From: Macquaria australasica
Lineage: Eukaryota; Chordata; Actinopteri; Centrarchiformes; Percichthyidae
Direction of reading: 5' to 3'
Assembly (NCBI GenBank): GCA_005408345.1
Contig: SEMN01000046.1
Location: 1,585,501 to 1,649,500, forward strand
Length of the DNA stretch: 64,000 nucleotides
Shown here: one piece after another, positions 48,393 through 56,034 of the stretch
Position numbering within the stretch: the first letter of the stretch is position 1
Layout: each line of letters opens with the position of its first letter
Notes under the pieces: generated by a model
What the model saw: the letters and a program-made list of their open reading frames with translations, nothing else
Told to the model about the DNA's origin: nothing
Databases searched by the model: none
Translations under genes and position numbers: made by a program

Positions 48393-50996
48393 CTCCCACA
48401 AAAATGCACACCTCCCACTCAGTATTGCCCCCCTCCTCCAGTCACGACAACACAAGCTAGATTCAGGGACACTAACAGGCAAGATCTCTCCACCACTTTG
48501 CACATATACTGTATCCATCTCCTCCCCTGTCTTTCAATTTGTTATTCTTATTTTTTCCTGCTTTTCTCAGTCCTCCACTCGCAACTTTCTGCCTGCAATG
48601 TCAGATCAAGGTCACCTCATCCTTCTGAATCTTTTCAGGACAGATAGACACACGAGGAGCGACACAGCATGTACTGGTTGTTGCTAAGTTGCCAGGGTGT
48701 CCATATAAAAACTTGGTCTAATCTCCTGATTGTTGGAATAAGAGATAATGGATTTCTTTTTTTGCACATTGCAGAGAGGAGTGTGTAGATTGATTGACAG
48801 ACAGATTCACTGACATTATGTACTGGCACTTAAAGCAACATACAGGAAGTCTTTGCCTTACAGCACAAATAAGAACATGTCTGGGCTGTAGGTGAATGTA
48901 TTGTACAAATGGCTAAATTAAACTGAAACAATGTCAAATACAATGAAAGACAGTGCCACTCCAGCCGTTTCTGTGCAGCTTAGCTTGTTATTTTCCATTC
49001 ATTACCCCTTTCCATACCCCAAATTCACCTTATTTTTGGACATTTTCTAGAACAACTGGATATTGGATATGAAAACAGACCGAGATAACAGTGCTAGGGC
49101 TTATCTGCAAGTATTTCTAGGAGTCTAGGAGGAACAAACTGATTTACAGTATTCTGACTTTACTGCTCTTAATTCATAGATTCAACAAACTCAAGTGAAA
49201 ACATCTACACAATGATGAACCCCATCGGCCCTGGTGGAAATAGACCTAATGTAAGTAATGTCGTTTTGTTCAATTTTGAATTACCATAAATAGCTTCAGT
49301 GTTTCTACATTTCACCCAAGATTTATTTTAATTTTTCTGTCTAATCTACTACCCATGCATGCAAAGAGCAAGATAAATGACCTTTGTACATTTTACTGCT
49401 ATTCTTCTTTAGTTCCCAATGGGACCGGGTCCTGATGGGCCCATGGGTGGAATGGGTGCTATGGAGCAGCATCATATGAACGGATCACTAGGTGAGTAGC
49501 CAAAGATAGTGTGCAGTGTACGTAGCAGGTACTTGCTAAGCTCCTGATTATATTGAGTGAAACCTGTTACTTTCTATGAACAAAGGCCTTTAGAAGTAAG
49601 ACTCTGCCCTCTCATGGCTTGTGGAGGAAGTGCTCTCCCTCCTCCTGGTATTGAGCAAAGCTAAAACAGATTTGTGGGGTAGTGAGTGAGCCAATTGATC
49701 CTGTAGATGGGTGAGACATGATCAGTGAAGCTGGTGAGTTGGTGCTCATCTGTATCTGAAACAAATTGCTTAATTAAAGGCCATTACGTGTGAGAGGGCA
49801 GGCTGTTTCTACTCGCACCGGATATCCTGAGCTGATGGTGAATAAGCAGCAGGACGCTGAGGATCAGTTAACAGTTACCTCATAATGATTCAGGTTTCTC
49901 CTTTTTCCATTTCTGATCACAGGCTCTGGTGACATGGATGGGTTGCCAAAGGTAAGACTGACTGACTATCTGTCTATTTATCTGTGCGTCTATCTGTAAG
50001 GACTTCTGTATTCCTATTGTTTTTCTTTTCCTCTGTGTTGTAGAATTCTCCCAACAACATGGCAGGCATGAACAATCCTCCCGGCACTCCGCGGGACGAC
50101 GGCGAGATGGCAGGCAACTTTTTAAACCCATTCCAAAGTGAAAGTGTGAGTACCAAAGGAGACAACATACCTCTTAAGCTGGGAACAAACTAGAAGACTA
50201 TTTAAAATCCTATTCAACTTTGACGAGGCATACACATGTTTAAGCACTTACTTCTGCAGTCAAACCTACGCTAATCTCTGCTGGTAACTCGATCAAACAG
50301 CAGGATCACAGTTAGATTTGTCCAGTCACAAAAAATATATATATATTTGATACAATTGTGATTGCTCCGTCTGGTCTGAGACTCAGTTACAGGGCAAGAA
50401 ATTTATATCTTAAACCCCTGCATACTAGAAGATTGTGTGCACTAACGGTCCATGGTGATGCTCCATTTTGCATATACTACCAAAAAAACCTCCATGACCT
50501 TGAAACCAGTCCTCATGGCTAAATCGAACTCATAATCAGTCCTTTATATTGTGCCCAGTTTTCCCAGCTTCACCCAACACACACAAAAACACAGCATGCA
50601 CAAACACAAGCATGGAAAAGAACCACATAATATGCTTTCTCTGATGCATGGAGAGATTGTCATATAGTGATTAATGTGAGACTGACTACATTTTGCTACA
50701 GTATCTTCACTGTGATCTGAAATTCCCTAACATTTTCTCCTTGGGCTGGACTTTGCTTTGCTTGCTGCTGGTTTACTGACTTAGAAAGTCAATTAGAAAG
50801 GGTTAATTGTTATGTGTAATGTATGCTTCAAAACGCCAGTGTAATAGACATGGCATTTAGTTGAGTTAGTTATATTGCTTTCATCTTGAACTGGGTAGTG
50901 TAAGAAGTTTAATATAGTTTTGGCTTATCTTTTCTCCCCTCCCTCTCTTTTTTTCTCTCTTTACAGTATTCACCCAACATGACGATGAGTGTGTGA
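32848..50996 (+). CDS. ssbp4: ssbp4, single-stranded DNA-binding protein 4 (13 exons, 5'-partial)
   Basis: The gene spans 13 coding exons whose joined frame (882 nt) gives 293 residues plus a stop. The product begins SAAAAPSPVMGNMPPNDG and ends SYSPNMTMSV, covering the Pro/Gly/Met-rich C-terminal part of the SSBP2/3/4 family. Vertebrate SSBP4 is about 385 residues, so roughly 92 N-terminal residues (LUFS/LisH domain, which binds LDB1) are missing and must lie upstream of the window. Family knowledge: SSBPs are nuclear and stabilise LDB1-LIM-homeodomain complexes. SSBP4 rather than SSBP3 is supported by PSLRMPNQPPG, SSENIYTMMNPIG, GSGDMDGLPK and FQSESYSP, and by the neighbours fkbp8 and ell. 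All junctions are GT-AG and phases match across every joint. No in-frame stop or frameshift was seen. The subfamily call is inference; the family call is very secure. Confidence 0.95.
33733..33930. repeat. partial second copy of the 28392-type element
   Basis: Blocks ggactgagccaggctagctg, tttccagtcttaatgctaag, ctaagctaactggctgctgg and ctgtagctccatatttattg match the right two thirds of the 28392 element in the same orientation. The left end is missing. Confidence 0.65.
33935..34200. repeat. teleost ATTAATCGATTA repeat, copy 2 (reverse orientation)
   Basis: Blocks tcaacagaaaattaattgcc, agcaaaagtgccaaacattt and cttctcaaatgtgaggattt, then caaaacaagtgatttgaaga, belong to the reverse complement of the 24868 copy's family. 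It abuts the repeat at 33733. Confidence 0.6.
34398..34432. repeat. (GT)n microsatellite
   Basis: Uninterrupted GT repeat. A (CAGA)n tract follows at about 34554-34574. Confidence 0.95.
34603..34649. repeat. (CTCTT)n pentanucleotide repeat
   Basis: About nine perfect CTCTT units. Confidence 0.96.
36290..37125 (-). mobile_element. degraded L1-like LINE remnant (ORF2 3' part)
   Basis: On the minus strand, frames broken by stops and shifts read GVFCPVVKEVERAVG, then NPLVVLFGVVPEEPQLPA, KHTALDFGSLFWQQEPF and LPHPNWFTDLMERIKFSST. This order (LFG..PE, AL.F.SL, a W-containing block, PP...W..DLM..IK) resembles the C-terminal end of teleost L1-type ORF2 after the reverse-transcriptase domain. It lies antisense to ssbp4 in an intron and is clearly dead. 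The call rests on remembered family patterns, not alignment. Confidence 0.5.
37841..37917. repeat. (GT)n with GCGT-rich interruptions
   Basis: GT tract mixed with cgtgcgtgcgtgcatgcgtg units; a shorter GT tract precedes it at 37747-37767. Alternating purine-pyrimidine throughout. Confidence 0.93.
38515..38760. repeat. fish repeat of the GTCCCCACA / GGGTTAGG type
   Basis: Contains gctggtccccacaagataaa, then ggtttgggattaggttatgg, cggtaagggttggggttagg, ctaggaaatgaatgtaagtc and aatgtcctcctaagt, followed by (TG)n. I recognise this as a frequent fish intron repeat. The TTAGG-like part is not telomeric. Confidence 0.6.
38849..38878. repeat. (CA)n microsatellite
   Basis: Uninterrupted CA repeat about 90 bases after the 38515-38760 interspersed repeat. 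Confidence 0.95.
39833..40370. repeat. teleost ATTAATCGATTA repeat, copy 3, interrupted
   Basis: Left part 39833-39897 (taattaatcaaagttgttca, acagaaagcat) and right part 40149-40370 (gatttcagcttctcaaatgt, aaattgaatatctgtgggtt, ttggactgttagtgagac) are split by an insertion at 39898-40148. Same orientation as the 33935 copy. Confidence 0.6.
39898..40148. mobile_element. TIR element (MITE) nested in an older repeat
   Basis: Starts AAGCCACTATGTGTAGAATTT and ends with the imperfect inverted copy; reverse-complemented, the end reads AAGCCACTACCTGTGAAATA. It is 251 bases long, non-coding, and splits the repeat at 39833-40370, so it is younger than that repeat. Superfamily not determined. Confidence 0.6.
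40520..40612. repeat. (GT)n microsatellite, longest in window
   Basis: About 46 uninterrupted GT units (93 bases). A (CA)n tract of opposite polarity follows at 40853-40897. Confidence 0.97.
40853..40897. repeat. (CA)n microsatellite
   Basis: Uninterrupted CA repeat, 240 bases after the long (GT)n and complementary to it. Confidence 0.96.
42304..42527. mobile_element. TIR element (MITE), about 224 bases
   Basis: Left end tttaaatggtcggttcaccc aaat and right end atttgggtgaaacgaccctttaaa are inverted copies with few mismatches over about 23 bases. Inside: attttcctactggtgatggg and tggctacataaaactagagg. Non-coding. The right end lies about 160 bases before ssbp4 exon b. Confidence 0.65.
42691..42774 (+). 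CDS. ssbp4: ssbp4 exon b
   Basis: Acceptor cttcaccag, 28 codons GPPGSQPSPHTQPPPHNPSN...GPHGQ, donor gtaaga. Phase 0. The match to the family (GPPGSQPSPH.QPPPHNP) is direct. Confidence 0.96.
42775..45030 (+). other. ssbp4: ssbp4 intron between exons b and c
   Basis: Contains (CACT)n at about 42850-42879 and a GGAGA-rich purine tract at about 43120-43200. The remainder is unremarkable, AT-rich towards the right end. Confidence 0.8.
43120..43200. repeat. GGAGA-rich purine repeat
   Basis: Tandem ggaga units (about 43126-43155) followed by ggaaaggaaaggag-type purine sequence. Confidence 0.9.
45031..45157 (+). CDS. ssbp4: ssbp4 exon c
   Basis: Acceptor cttcctgcag. It encodes PFMSPRYPGGPRPSLRMPNQ, then PPGSIPGSQPLLPNSLDPTRPQ plus one base of the next codon, then donor gtattg. 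Phase 1 exit. PSLRMPNQ resembles SSBP4 more than SSBP3. Confidence 0.96.
45316..45383 (+). CDS. ssbp4: ssbp4 exon d
   Basis: Acceptor caccacag. It completes the split Gly, then HPNMGGPMRMNPPRGMGGMG followed by PQ, then donor gtaggt. Only 158 bases of intron separate it from exon c. Confidence 0.95.
45384..46559 (+). other. ssbp4: ssbp4 intron between exons d and e
   Basis: Holds CT-rich and CA-rich low-complexity stretches (about 46035-46100 and 46255-46430). A 112-residue open frame at 45454-45792 has no recognisable similarity and is not called. Confidence 0.8.
46560..46624 (+). CDS. ssbp4: ssbp4 exon e
   Basis: Acceptor tttgtgcag. It encodes NYGGGMRPPPNSMGPGMPGMN plus two bases (AT) of the next Met codon, then the weaker donor gttagt. 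Joining AT to the next exon's G restores the family sequence NMGPG, which fixes this donor choice. Confidence 0.93.
46625..47393 (+). other. ssbp4: ssbp4 intron between exons e and f
   Basis: Starts with the weak donor gttagt and an A13 run (about 46637-46649). It contains one copy of a dispersed repeat (46700-46960) that has a second copy at 25245-25510. Confidence 0.8.
46700..46960 (+). repeat. dispersed repeat, unnamed family B, copy 2
   Basis: Second copy of family B, within the ssbp4 intron after exon e and in the same orientation as the copy at 25245. Ends near ctcttccaaatactac, matched by tcttccaaataatg at about 25536. Non-coding. Confidence 0.6.
47394..47439 (+). CDS. ssbp4: ssbp4 exon f
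   Basis: A 46-nt micro-exon. Acceptor ttccccag, completes Met, then GPGGRGPWPNPNTNS, then donor gtgagt. The frame joins cleanly to both neighbours. Confidence 0.94.
47542..47577 (+). CDS. ssbp4: ssbp4 exon g (36-nt micro-exon)
   Basis: Acceptor ctccgcag, 12 codons IAYSSSSPGNYV, donor gtaagt. The human family has IPYSSSSPGTYV or similar here. Phase 0 on both sides, so skipping would remove 12 residues in frame. Confidence 0.94.
47715..47769 (+). CDS. ssbp4: ssbp4 exon h
   Basis: Acceptor cccctcag, encodes GPPGGGGPPGTPIMPSPG plus one base, then donor gtgagt. This Gly/Pro stretch is nearly invariant in the family. Confidence 0.95.
47770..49179 (+). other. ssbp4: ssbp4 intron between exons h and i
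   Basis: Includes the last long (CA)n of the window (48356-48389). Otherwise single-copy-looking sequence with nothing else recognised. Confidence 0.8.
48356..48389. repeat. (CA)n microsatellite
   Basis: The last long dinucleotide repeat in the window; none of similar length follows to 64000. Confidence 0.95.
49180..49250 (+). CDS. ssbp4: ssbp4 exon i
   Basis: Acceptor aattcatag. It completes Asp, then STNSSENIYTMMNPIGPGGN followed by RPN, then donor gtaagt. SSENIYTMMNPIG is SSBP4-like. Confidence 0.95.
49413..49491 (+). CDS. ssbp4: ssbp4 exon j
   Basis: Acceptor cttctttag, encodes FPMGPGPDGPMGGMGAMEQH followed by HMNGSL plus one base, then donor gtgagt. Confidence 0.95.
49492..49922 (+). 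other. ssbp4: ssbp4 intron between exons j and k
   Basis: 431 bases with no repeat, RNA gene or additional exon visible. Confidence 0.8.
49923..49951 (+). CDS. ssbp4: ssbp4 exon k (29-nt micro-exon)
   Basis: Acceptor ctgatcacag. It completes Gly, then SGDMDGLPK, then donor gtaaga. GSGDMDGLPK matches SSBP4 (SSBP3 has GSGDIDGLPK). Confidence 0.94.
50044..50145 (+). CDS. ssbp4: ssbp4 exon l
   Basis: Acceptor tgttgtag, 34 codons NSPNNMAGMNNPPGTPRDDG followed by EMAGNFLNPFQSES, then donor gtgagt. Only 92 bases separate it from exon k. Confidence 0.95.
50146..50966 (+). other. ssbp4: ssbp4 last intron
   Basis: 821 bases ending in a strong polypyrimidine tract (tttctcccctccctctctttttttctctct) before the last coding exon. 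Nothing else recognised. Confidence 0.75.
50967..50996 (+). CDS. ssbp4: ssbp4 last coding exon
   Basis: Acceptor ctctttacag, then YSPNMTMSV and TGA at 50994-50996. The MTMSV C-terminus is the family hallmark. The 3' UTR follows directly. Confidence 0.96.
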   Translation, partial: YSPNMTMSV

Positions 50997-51117
50997 TTTT
51001 TATTTTATTTTATCTTTTATTTTATTTTATTTCTTTTTCATCTCCCCTTACCCCATCCCTCCTTCTCCCATCCACCCTGGTGCGTCTTGCATTACCCTCC
51101 TCCCTCCCTTCTTATCA

Positions 51118-51142
51118 CCTCCTCCTCCTCCTCCTCCTCCTC
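51118..51142. repeat. (TCC)n in ssbp4 3' UTR
   Basis: About eight CCT/TCC units within a pyrimidine-rich stretch about 120 bases after the ssbp4 stop codon, so it would be transcribed as a CCU repeat in the mRNA. Confidence 0.93.
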
Positions 51143-52252
51143 GTGGATGGTGTGCTGTGCCACACAGCCCCTGGGGATGCCCCTGGAAAGCAGGACTCCC
51201 CTCAAGGCCCCCCATCCCAATGCCTGTAAAATGGGTGTAAGAACATGAAAAGGCCTCCAAGCAACAGGAACGGTCTCTTCTTCGCTTCTCCTCACCTGCC
51301 GGGCCTTGACACGGGCCCTAGGACAGTAAGAGCCCGAAACTGCTCCAAGCCTGTCTCTCCCAAACCCAAAACCTGCCCTCATGGGTGGCATTCAAGCCCA
51401 ATCAAGATGCCCCCCTGCATCTACCACCACACCATTATATCATGCTGATCATAACTTATGAGGGCACGCAGTTGTTGACTGACAGGGGTCGAAAACTCTC
51501 ATTCAAAAACTCTGCTCCTGTGGCGGGAATGATTAAAAAAAAAAGAAAAAAAAGATGAACTGATAATGTTATTTTAGGGCAAGAATGGTTTTCAAAAAAT
51601 GTTTGTATTTTTTTGTTGTTGATGGTAATATTATTGTTATAATTTTCATAATTGATATTATTCTACTAATGTAGTTATGATTTCCTGTAAAGGGCACATT
51701 TTATCTCAGCAGCAGCATCAAACAATGACAGAATAAGCACACACTCGAAAAAAATGCACAATGATTTTCTGTTTACATGATTTTAGGTTATTTGATGTTT
51801 CTTTTTGTTTTTTTGTCACAGTCGGTCTCACTTCACATACCTCTCCTTAAAACTTCCTCTGAACCTGTAGCTTGAGTCTTTGCCATCTAAACGTTTGTAG
51901 CGCCATTTGCATAAACCTTCAAAGTAAGAGTGATAAGGATAATTGTCTTCACCTCATGAAATGAGTTTGTGTCGAGGTGTTAGTATCTCGGCTAAAACTA
52001 TCCATACAGTTAAAACAGAGGCTTTCTCAGAACTTTTCTGTTTTCTGGTACAAAGTGTCTGTTGATGCACCTGAATGATCATATGTCTAGCTATCTTGTC
52101 TTAATAAGCACCCCTTCTCATAATTTTCTATGTTTTTACTGTGCGGGGAACAGCTCTGATGAAATCCTGAGATGATTGTCAGGACAGGTGCGAGTTCTCA
52201 TTCAGTAATAGACAGAGCGAGAGAGCATCTCTTCTATGGATTTGGTCTTGTC

Positions 52253-52260
52253 TGTAAATA
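52253..52260 (+). promoter_or_regulatory. Pumilio-type element TGTAAATA
   Basis: Exact match to the UGUANAUA consensus bound by Pumilio proteins, in the ssbp4 3' UTR on the sense strand. A second exact copy is at 53232-53239. Function is inferred from motif only. Confidence 0.4.
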
Positions 52261-53231
52261 CAACATATTTAGCTTGTATTGTGGTTGTTTTATTATTTGT
52301 TATTTACAAGTTGTCTGTGAATCCTAAAACGTGGTTCCTTCCCCTTCATCACTATGTTTGATTTCATCCTCACTGTGGACTCCAAGTGGCACTGTTTTCC
52401 TCCCAGGATTCATTCTGGTCTCTCACCGATGTCTCCTTTTGGACTGGGAGATATTGTGGGACCTCAGATACACTCACGAGGCCTGCTTTCTTGCTTTGAG
52501 TTTGGGTTGAACTCACAGATCCTGTATGATCTACTTTGTTAACCCAGACAAGACGGGCTAAATAACTGTCTCCTTGGAGTTCCCATCGACCTGTTCCCTC
52601 AGCGAGTCCCATACGTACGGGATAATGGATCCAGAGTGTTGGGAGGCTGCAGCAGAGCTGATGATGGGAGCAGAGTGATGCACCTTGGGATTAACAGACC
52701 ATGCAGCCACATCGGTCTAAAGAAGAGGAACAATAATGGGATACTTTTGTAATGGATATATTTCACTTTTTGTGGATTTTTTTCAGCAGATTGTTTTTAT
52801 TTTAAATGTATTCAACTGAAAAAATTAAAGCCCATAGAATCTGCACACAAAGAAAAGCATAGTTACATATCACGCTATTTAATTAGTTTCTTTCTGTATG
52901 TTATGTACTCTTGGCCTGATCAACTCTCTGTCACTGTTTCAAAGGGATAAATGATCTCTCATGGCATCATACTGCAGCACTTACGTCAAACCAACAATAA
53001 CTAAACAACCATTGTAGCCTCTATGGGTGACGGTGACGTACTTATCAATTTTCTGATATCAATGTGAACAGATTGTACCCAGAGTTCAACAGGGACGTCT
53101 CCAGGATTTGGCTATCGGTGGCCTGGGAAACACTCTCTCCAGTGTTTCTTCAGTGTACTGACACACACCTCCCTTCTTTCCTCCAATCCCATCCCTCACC
53201 CCCACCCCACCTCCTCTTTAATTTCCTTTTT

Positions 53232-53239
53232 TGTAAATA
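53232..53239 (+). promoter_or_regulatory. Pumilio-type element TGTAAATA, second copy
   Basis: Second exact UGUANAUA-type octamer, about 80 bases before the AATAAA at 53320. Being so near the end, it would be absent from transcripts ending at the 52824 signal. Confidence 0.4.
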
Positions 53240-53319
53240 CTGTATAATGCATTTTGATATCATTGACATGTTTTGATATGTCAGTCACTACCAATGAATA
53301 CAGCTGAAAGTAAATTATA

Positions 53320-53325
53320 AATAAA
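53320..53325 (+). terminator. ssbp4: poly(A) signal AATAAA, ssbp4 candidate
   Basis: AATAAA followed by T-rich sequence (ccatgttttt) within 20 bases, as expected for cleavage. Alternatives are ATTAAA at 52824 and AATAAA at 54088 and 54186; only 3'-end reads can choose among them. Confidence 0.5.
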
Positions 53326-54185
53326 ACTGTCCATGTTTTTCATAGAGAACGGATGCGCTGACTATTTGGCTCATGTGGCTAAATTTCCATTAAAATGTAT
53401 AGAATACAGTAACACAATAAATGCAGACTGTATGCTAAAGACTTGTATGGTGGGGAGGATAGGACAGAGAGAGGACAGGACAGAGAGAAGCAAACAAGCT
53501 GTGGCGTCCTCACTCTGCCCTTGTCTCCTTATGTTTCAGTTAAATGTTACTATTGGCTTTGAATAATCATTTGAATACTTTTTCCAAAGGGCATCTTCTC
53601 ACTAAAAAAAACATGTGACCTCTTATTGCAGTTTTTAATATGAAGGATTTTTATCAATTTAAGAAAACTTTTAAAAAGGTAAAAATACTTAAGAGAACCT
53701 CATTTTAAATTAAGAATAGGTCAAAAAGTAACTGTGTCCTTTGCTATTCGCTCCTGTTATAGCGTTGTATAGATTGAAGCTCTCTCACTGATCCTCTCTC
53801 AGTCCTCTGTGTATATCGATCGTTGGCCATCTCTGTACTTCTATTGTGATGTATAATACTGTACCATTAGGAAGATTTGCTGGTCGGGTGGGGCGGTTAT
53901 GTGGAGTCGGGGAGGGGTGGGGATTCAAGGGAAGGGGATATGAATGATTCTCCTGTATCGTTCATGGTCCTTTCTGATGACACGGCAGTATTCAATATGA
54001 AGCAGTCTGTCTCTTGGGTTTGCTTTGTATTTACATGGTAGGATAGTTCAAAATCTTGTCTTAGGGACTTAGGTGTCTTGTGTAGGTAATAAAGATGTTC
54101 TTTGTATGTTTCTTTATATTGTAAAGTTTCTTTAGACTGAAAGAAAAACAGATAATTTGCTTATCAAGAAAGAAACTGCATCAAT

Positions 54186-54191
54186 AATAAA
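54186..54191 (+). terminator. ssbp4: distal poly(A) signal AATAAA, ssbp4 candidate
   Basis: AATAAA followed by a T-rich stretch (gatttttccttgttgttt). It is the last good signal before the fkbp8 promoter region, so it may define a long 3' UTR isoform. Confidence 0.4.
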
Positions 54192-54214
54192 TGTCATTTG
54201 ATTTTTCCTTGTTG

Positions 54215-55100
54215 TTTGGATCTCTTCCTATGAGTTCTCATTTAGCTTTCAACCCCAATCTTACACGGTACACAAAGAGAAGTTGTATACAGTGTAGGAA
54301 AGGATCACTTAAGCCTTTTTTGTAAATCATGTTCATTTTGAAAAACAAATTTCCAATGGACGCATTCCTTTTCAAAATTTAGACAGTTAAATAACTTGGT
54401 ATGTTATATACCTGCATGATATTTAAGGTGACCGGTACTGGCAAGGACATATGGAGGGTAAAAGGACTCTCTAAATGGTTGGAAAGGACTGGAGCGCCCT
54501 GTTTTAAGTTATAGGGTTTAACTCCTCTATTATAAGCACTGGTTTTTGGGCCTTACCTGTGCACAAACCTTTCAAAAAAAAAAAAAAGATTAATGTTTGA
54601 TTTAAGCAATCTGCAACTGATTTTACCAGTTTCGGCTAGGGTTAAACCCACACTACATGACACTGCCACCAATTTTGAATTTGCACATGTCTTATCACAG
54701 CTCCAAATAAGCAAGAAACCAAAGAACTATTAACTATAAAGTCCAGCTGTCTACATTCAGGAGCTAAATCATTGGCAATAATGCCATTTTTGTGAGATAA
54801 TGGCAGGTGAATGCTCTTCATTTGGCTGTGGTTCTGCTTATAGGTGCTTTTAAATTACCTTAATAAGCATACAGTTATATTTTGGTACTATTTGTTAGCC
54901 ACTCGTGAATCCTGAGCATATATAGTCACAAATACATTTTGTATTATATGCTGTCTACTTACCCTCGTTAGTTAGAAGATAAGTACAGAGGTGGGCTAAT
55001 ATTTCGATATTAAAAACTAAAACCGCAGTCTTCGGGATGCCTGTGAGGTCAAACATTAATATGCAGGAAAAGGTCCAATAGAAGGACAGGAGCTCAAGGT
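54215..55100. other. ssbp4-fkbp8 intergenic spacer
   Basis: AT-rich sequence after the last candidate ssbp4 poly(A) signal. It includes an A-run at about 54570-54588 but no coding and no repeat that I recognise. The fkbp8 5' region begins near its right edge. Confidence 0.5.
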
Positions 55101-55129
55101 TAACAGGAAGCAGCTTGCTGGGATGAGCT

Positions 55130-55296
55130 AGATACCGCGACGAAGTCAGTTTGATGTTGTGAATTCAGCAACACAGCAACACAGCAGGGTCCCGCTGGTG
55201 TCGTGTTACCCAACAGCAAACTGACTTCACCACTGTAACCTGGAGGGGAGCTCGACCGGGACCAAAACAAGCCTCTGCGCCGGGTATCGTTGGACG
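55130..55296 (+). promoter_or_regulatory. fkbp8: fkbp8 promoter and probable non-coding exon 1
   Basis: Moderately CpG-containing sequence without an obvious TATA box, ending in a good splice donor (ggacg then gtaagg at 55297). The first coding exon has an acceptor at 55783-55784 only 12 bases before its ATG, so an upstream non-coding exon is required. This is the best candidate. The transcription start within it is not determinable by eye. Confidence 0.5.
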
Positions 55297-55784
55297 GTAA
55301 GGTTCCGTTTATTACGTATGTCACTCTGTCTGAAGTCGATATAAGCAGTGGTTCATTGCAAGACGAGATAACAAAAAAAAACCCAGCCATTTAATGTTCA
55401 CTAGCTAACCTAGAAGCGTAGCGAGATGACAGCTAATGCTAGTTTGCTATTGTCAACTAGCCGCAGCCTGCTAGCCGCTGGGGGGGGCGGCGGTAGGACA
55501 ACTTGTCAGAAACTTCTGGAAACGCGTGGCTAGCCTGGCTACTGTTAGTCAAAATATATCGCTGTAGCAAAACAGTTAACAGGCGAGTTGTAATTGTGAC
55601 CCTGTTGTGAATGTGTTCATTGATGATAACAGTAAGTGACTCGGTGCTGGGTGGTTTTAACTGTAGATGCCGTGTTACCACAGTAACAAGCTCATGATAT
55701 TGTAGCAGCGGATGAATCTTTAAACGGCGATTTGGATTGAACAGTTAAGTTAATAAGGTGTTAATTGTTAACCTTCTTTCTCAG

Positions 55785-56034
55785 AGGACTCTACTAATGA
55801 CTGAAAAAGAGGAGACGATGGACGCTTCTGATAGCCGTGACAGTGCGCCGCCACCAGCGAAGAAGAATGGACGAACCTCGTTGCTGGACAGCGGGGAGGA
55901 CTTTGAGGTTTTAGACGAAGAAGACATTGACGACGAACCCCCTCCGCTGGAAGATGCCGGAGGTGGAAAGGAGAAAAATGCAGACACAGATTCAGACCCT
56001 GTAGGTCCAGTGGAAGAATGGCTGGATGTGTTAG
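55785..56034 (+). CDS. fkbp8: fkbp8 exon 2 (first coding; CDS from 55797)
   Basis: Acceptor ctttctcag at 55784, 12 bases of 5' UTR, then MTEKEETMDASDSRDSAPPP through the acidic DFEVLDEEDIDDEPPPLED segment to VEEWLDVL plus one base, then donor gtatgt. EEWLD(I/V)LG is a family signature. The frame is open upstream past the acceptor, but that part is intron. Confidence 0.93.

Larger units (their letters stand above)
50997..53345 (+). other. ssbp4: ssbp4 3' UTR (minimum extent)
   Basis: Non-coding sequence after the TGA: a T-rich start, then a (TCC)n tract at 51118-51142, then AT-rich sequence. Candidate poly(A) signals are ATTAAA at 52824-52829 and AATAAA at 53320-53325. More distal AATAAA motifs at 54088 and 54186 could extend it to about 54.2 kb. 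The end given is an estimate about 20 bases past the 53320 signal. Two Pumilio-type motifs (TGTAAATA) lie inside it. Confidence 0.7.

Noticed and set aside
55758..55796. Upstream extension of the fkbp8 frame
   Set aside because: Most of it precedes the acceptor AG at 55783-55784 and is therefore intronic; the remaining 12 bases have no ATG.
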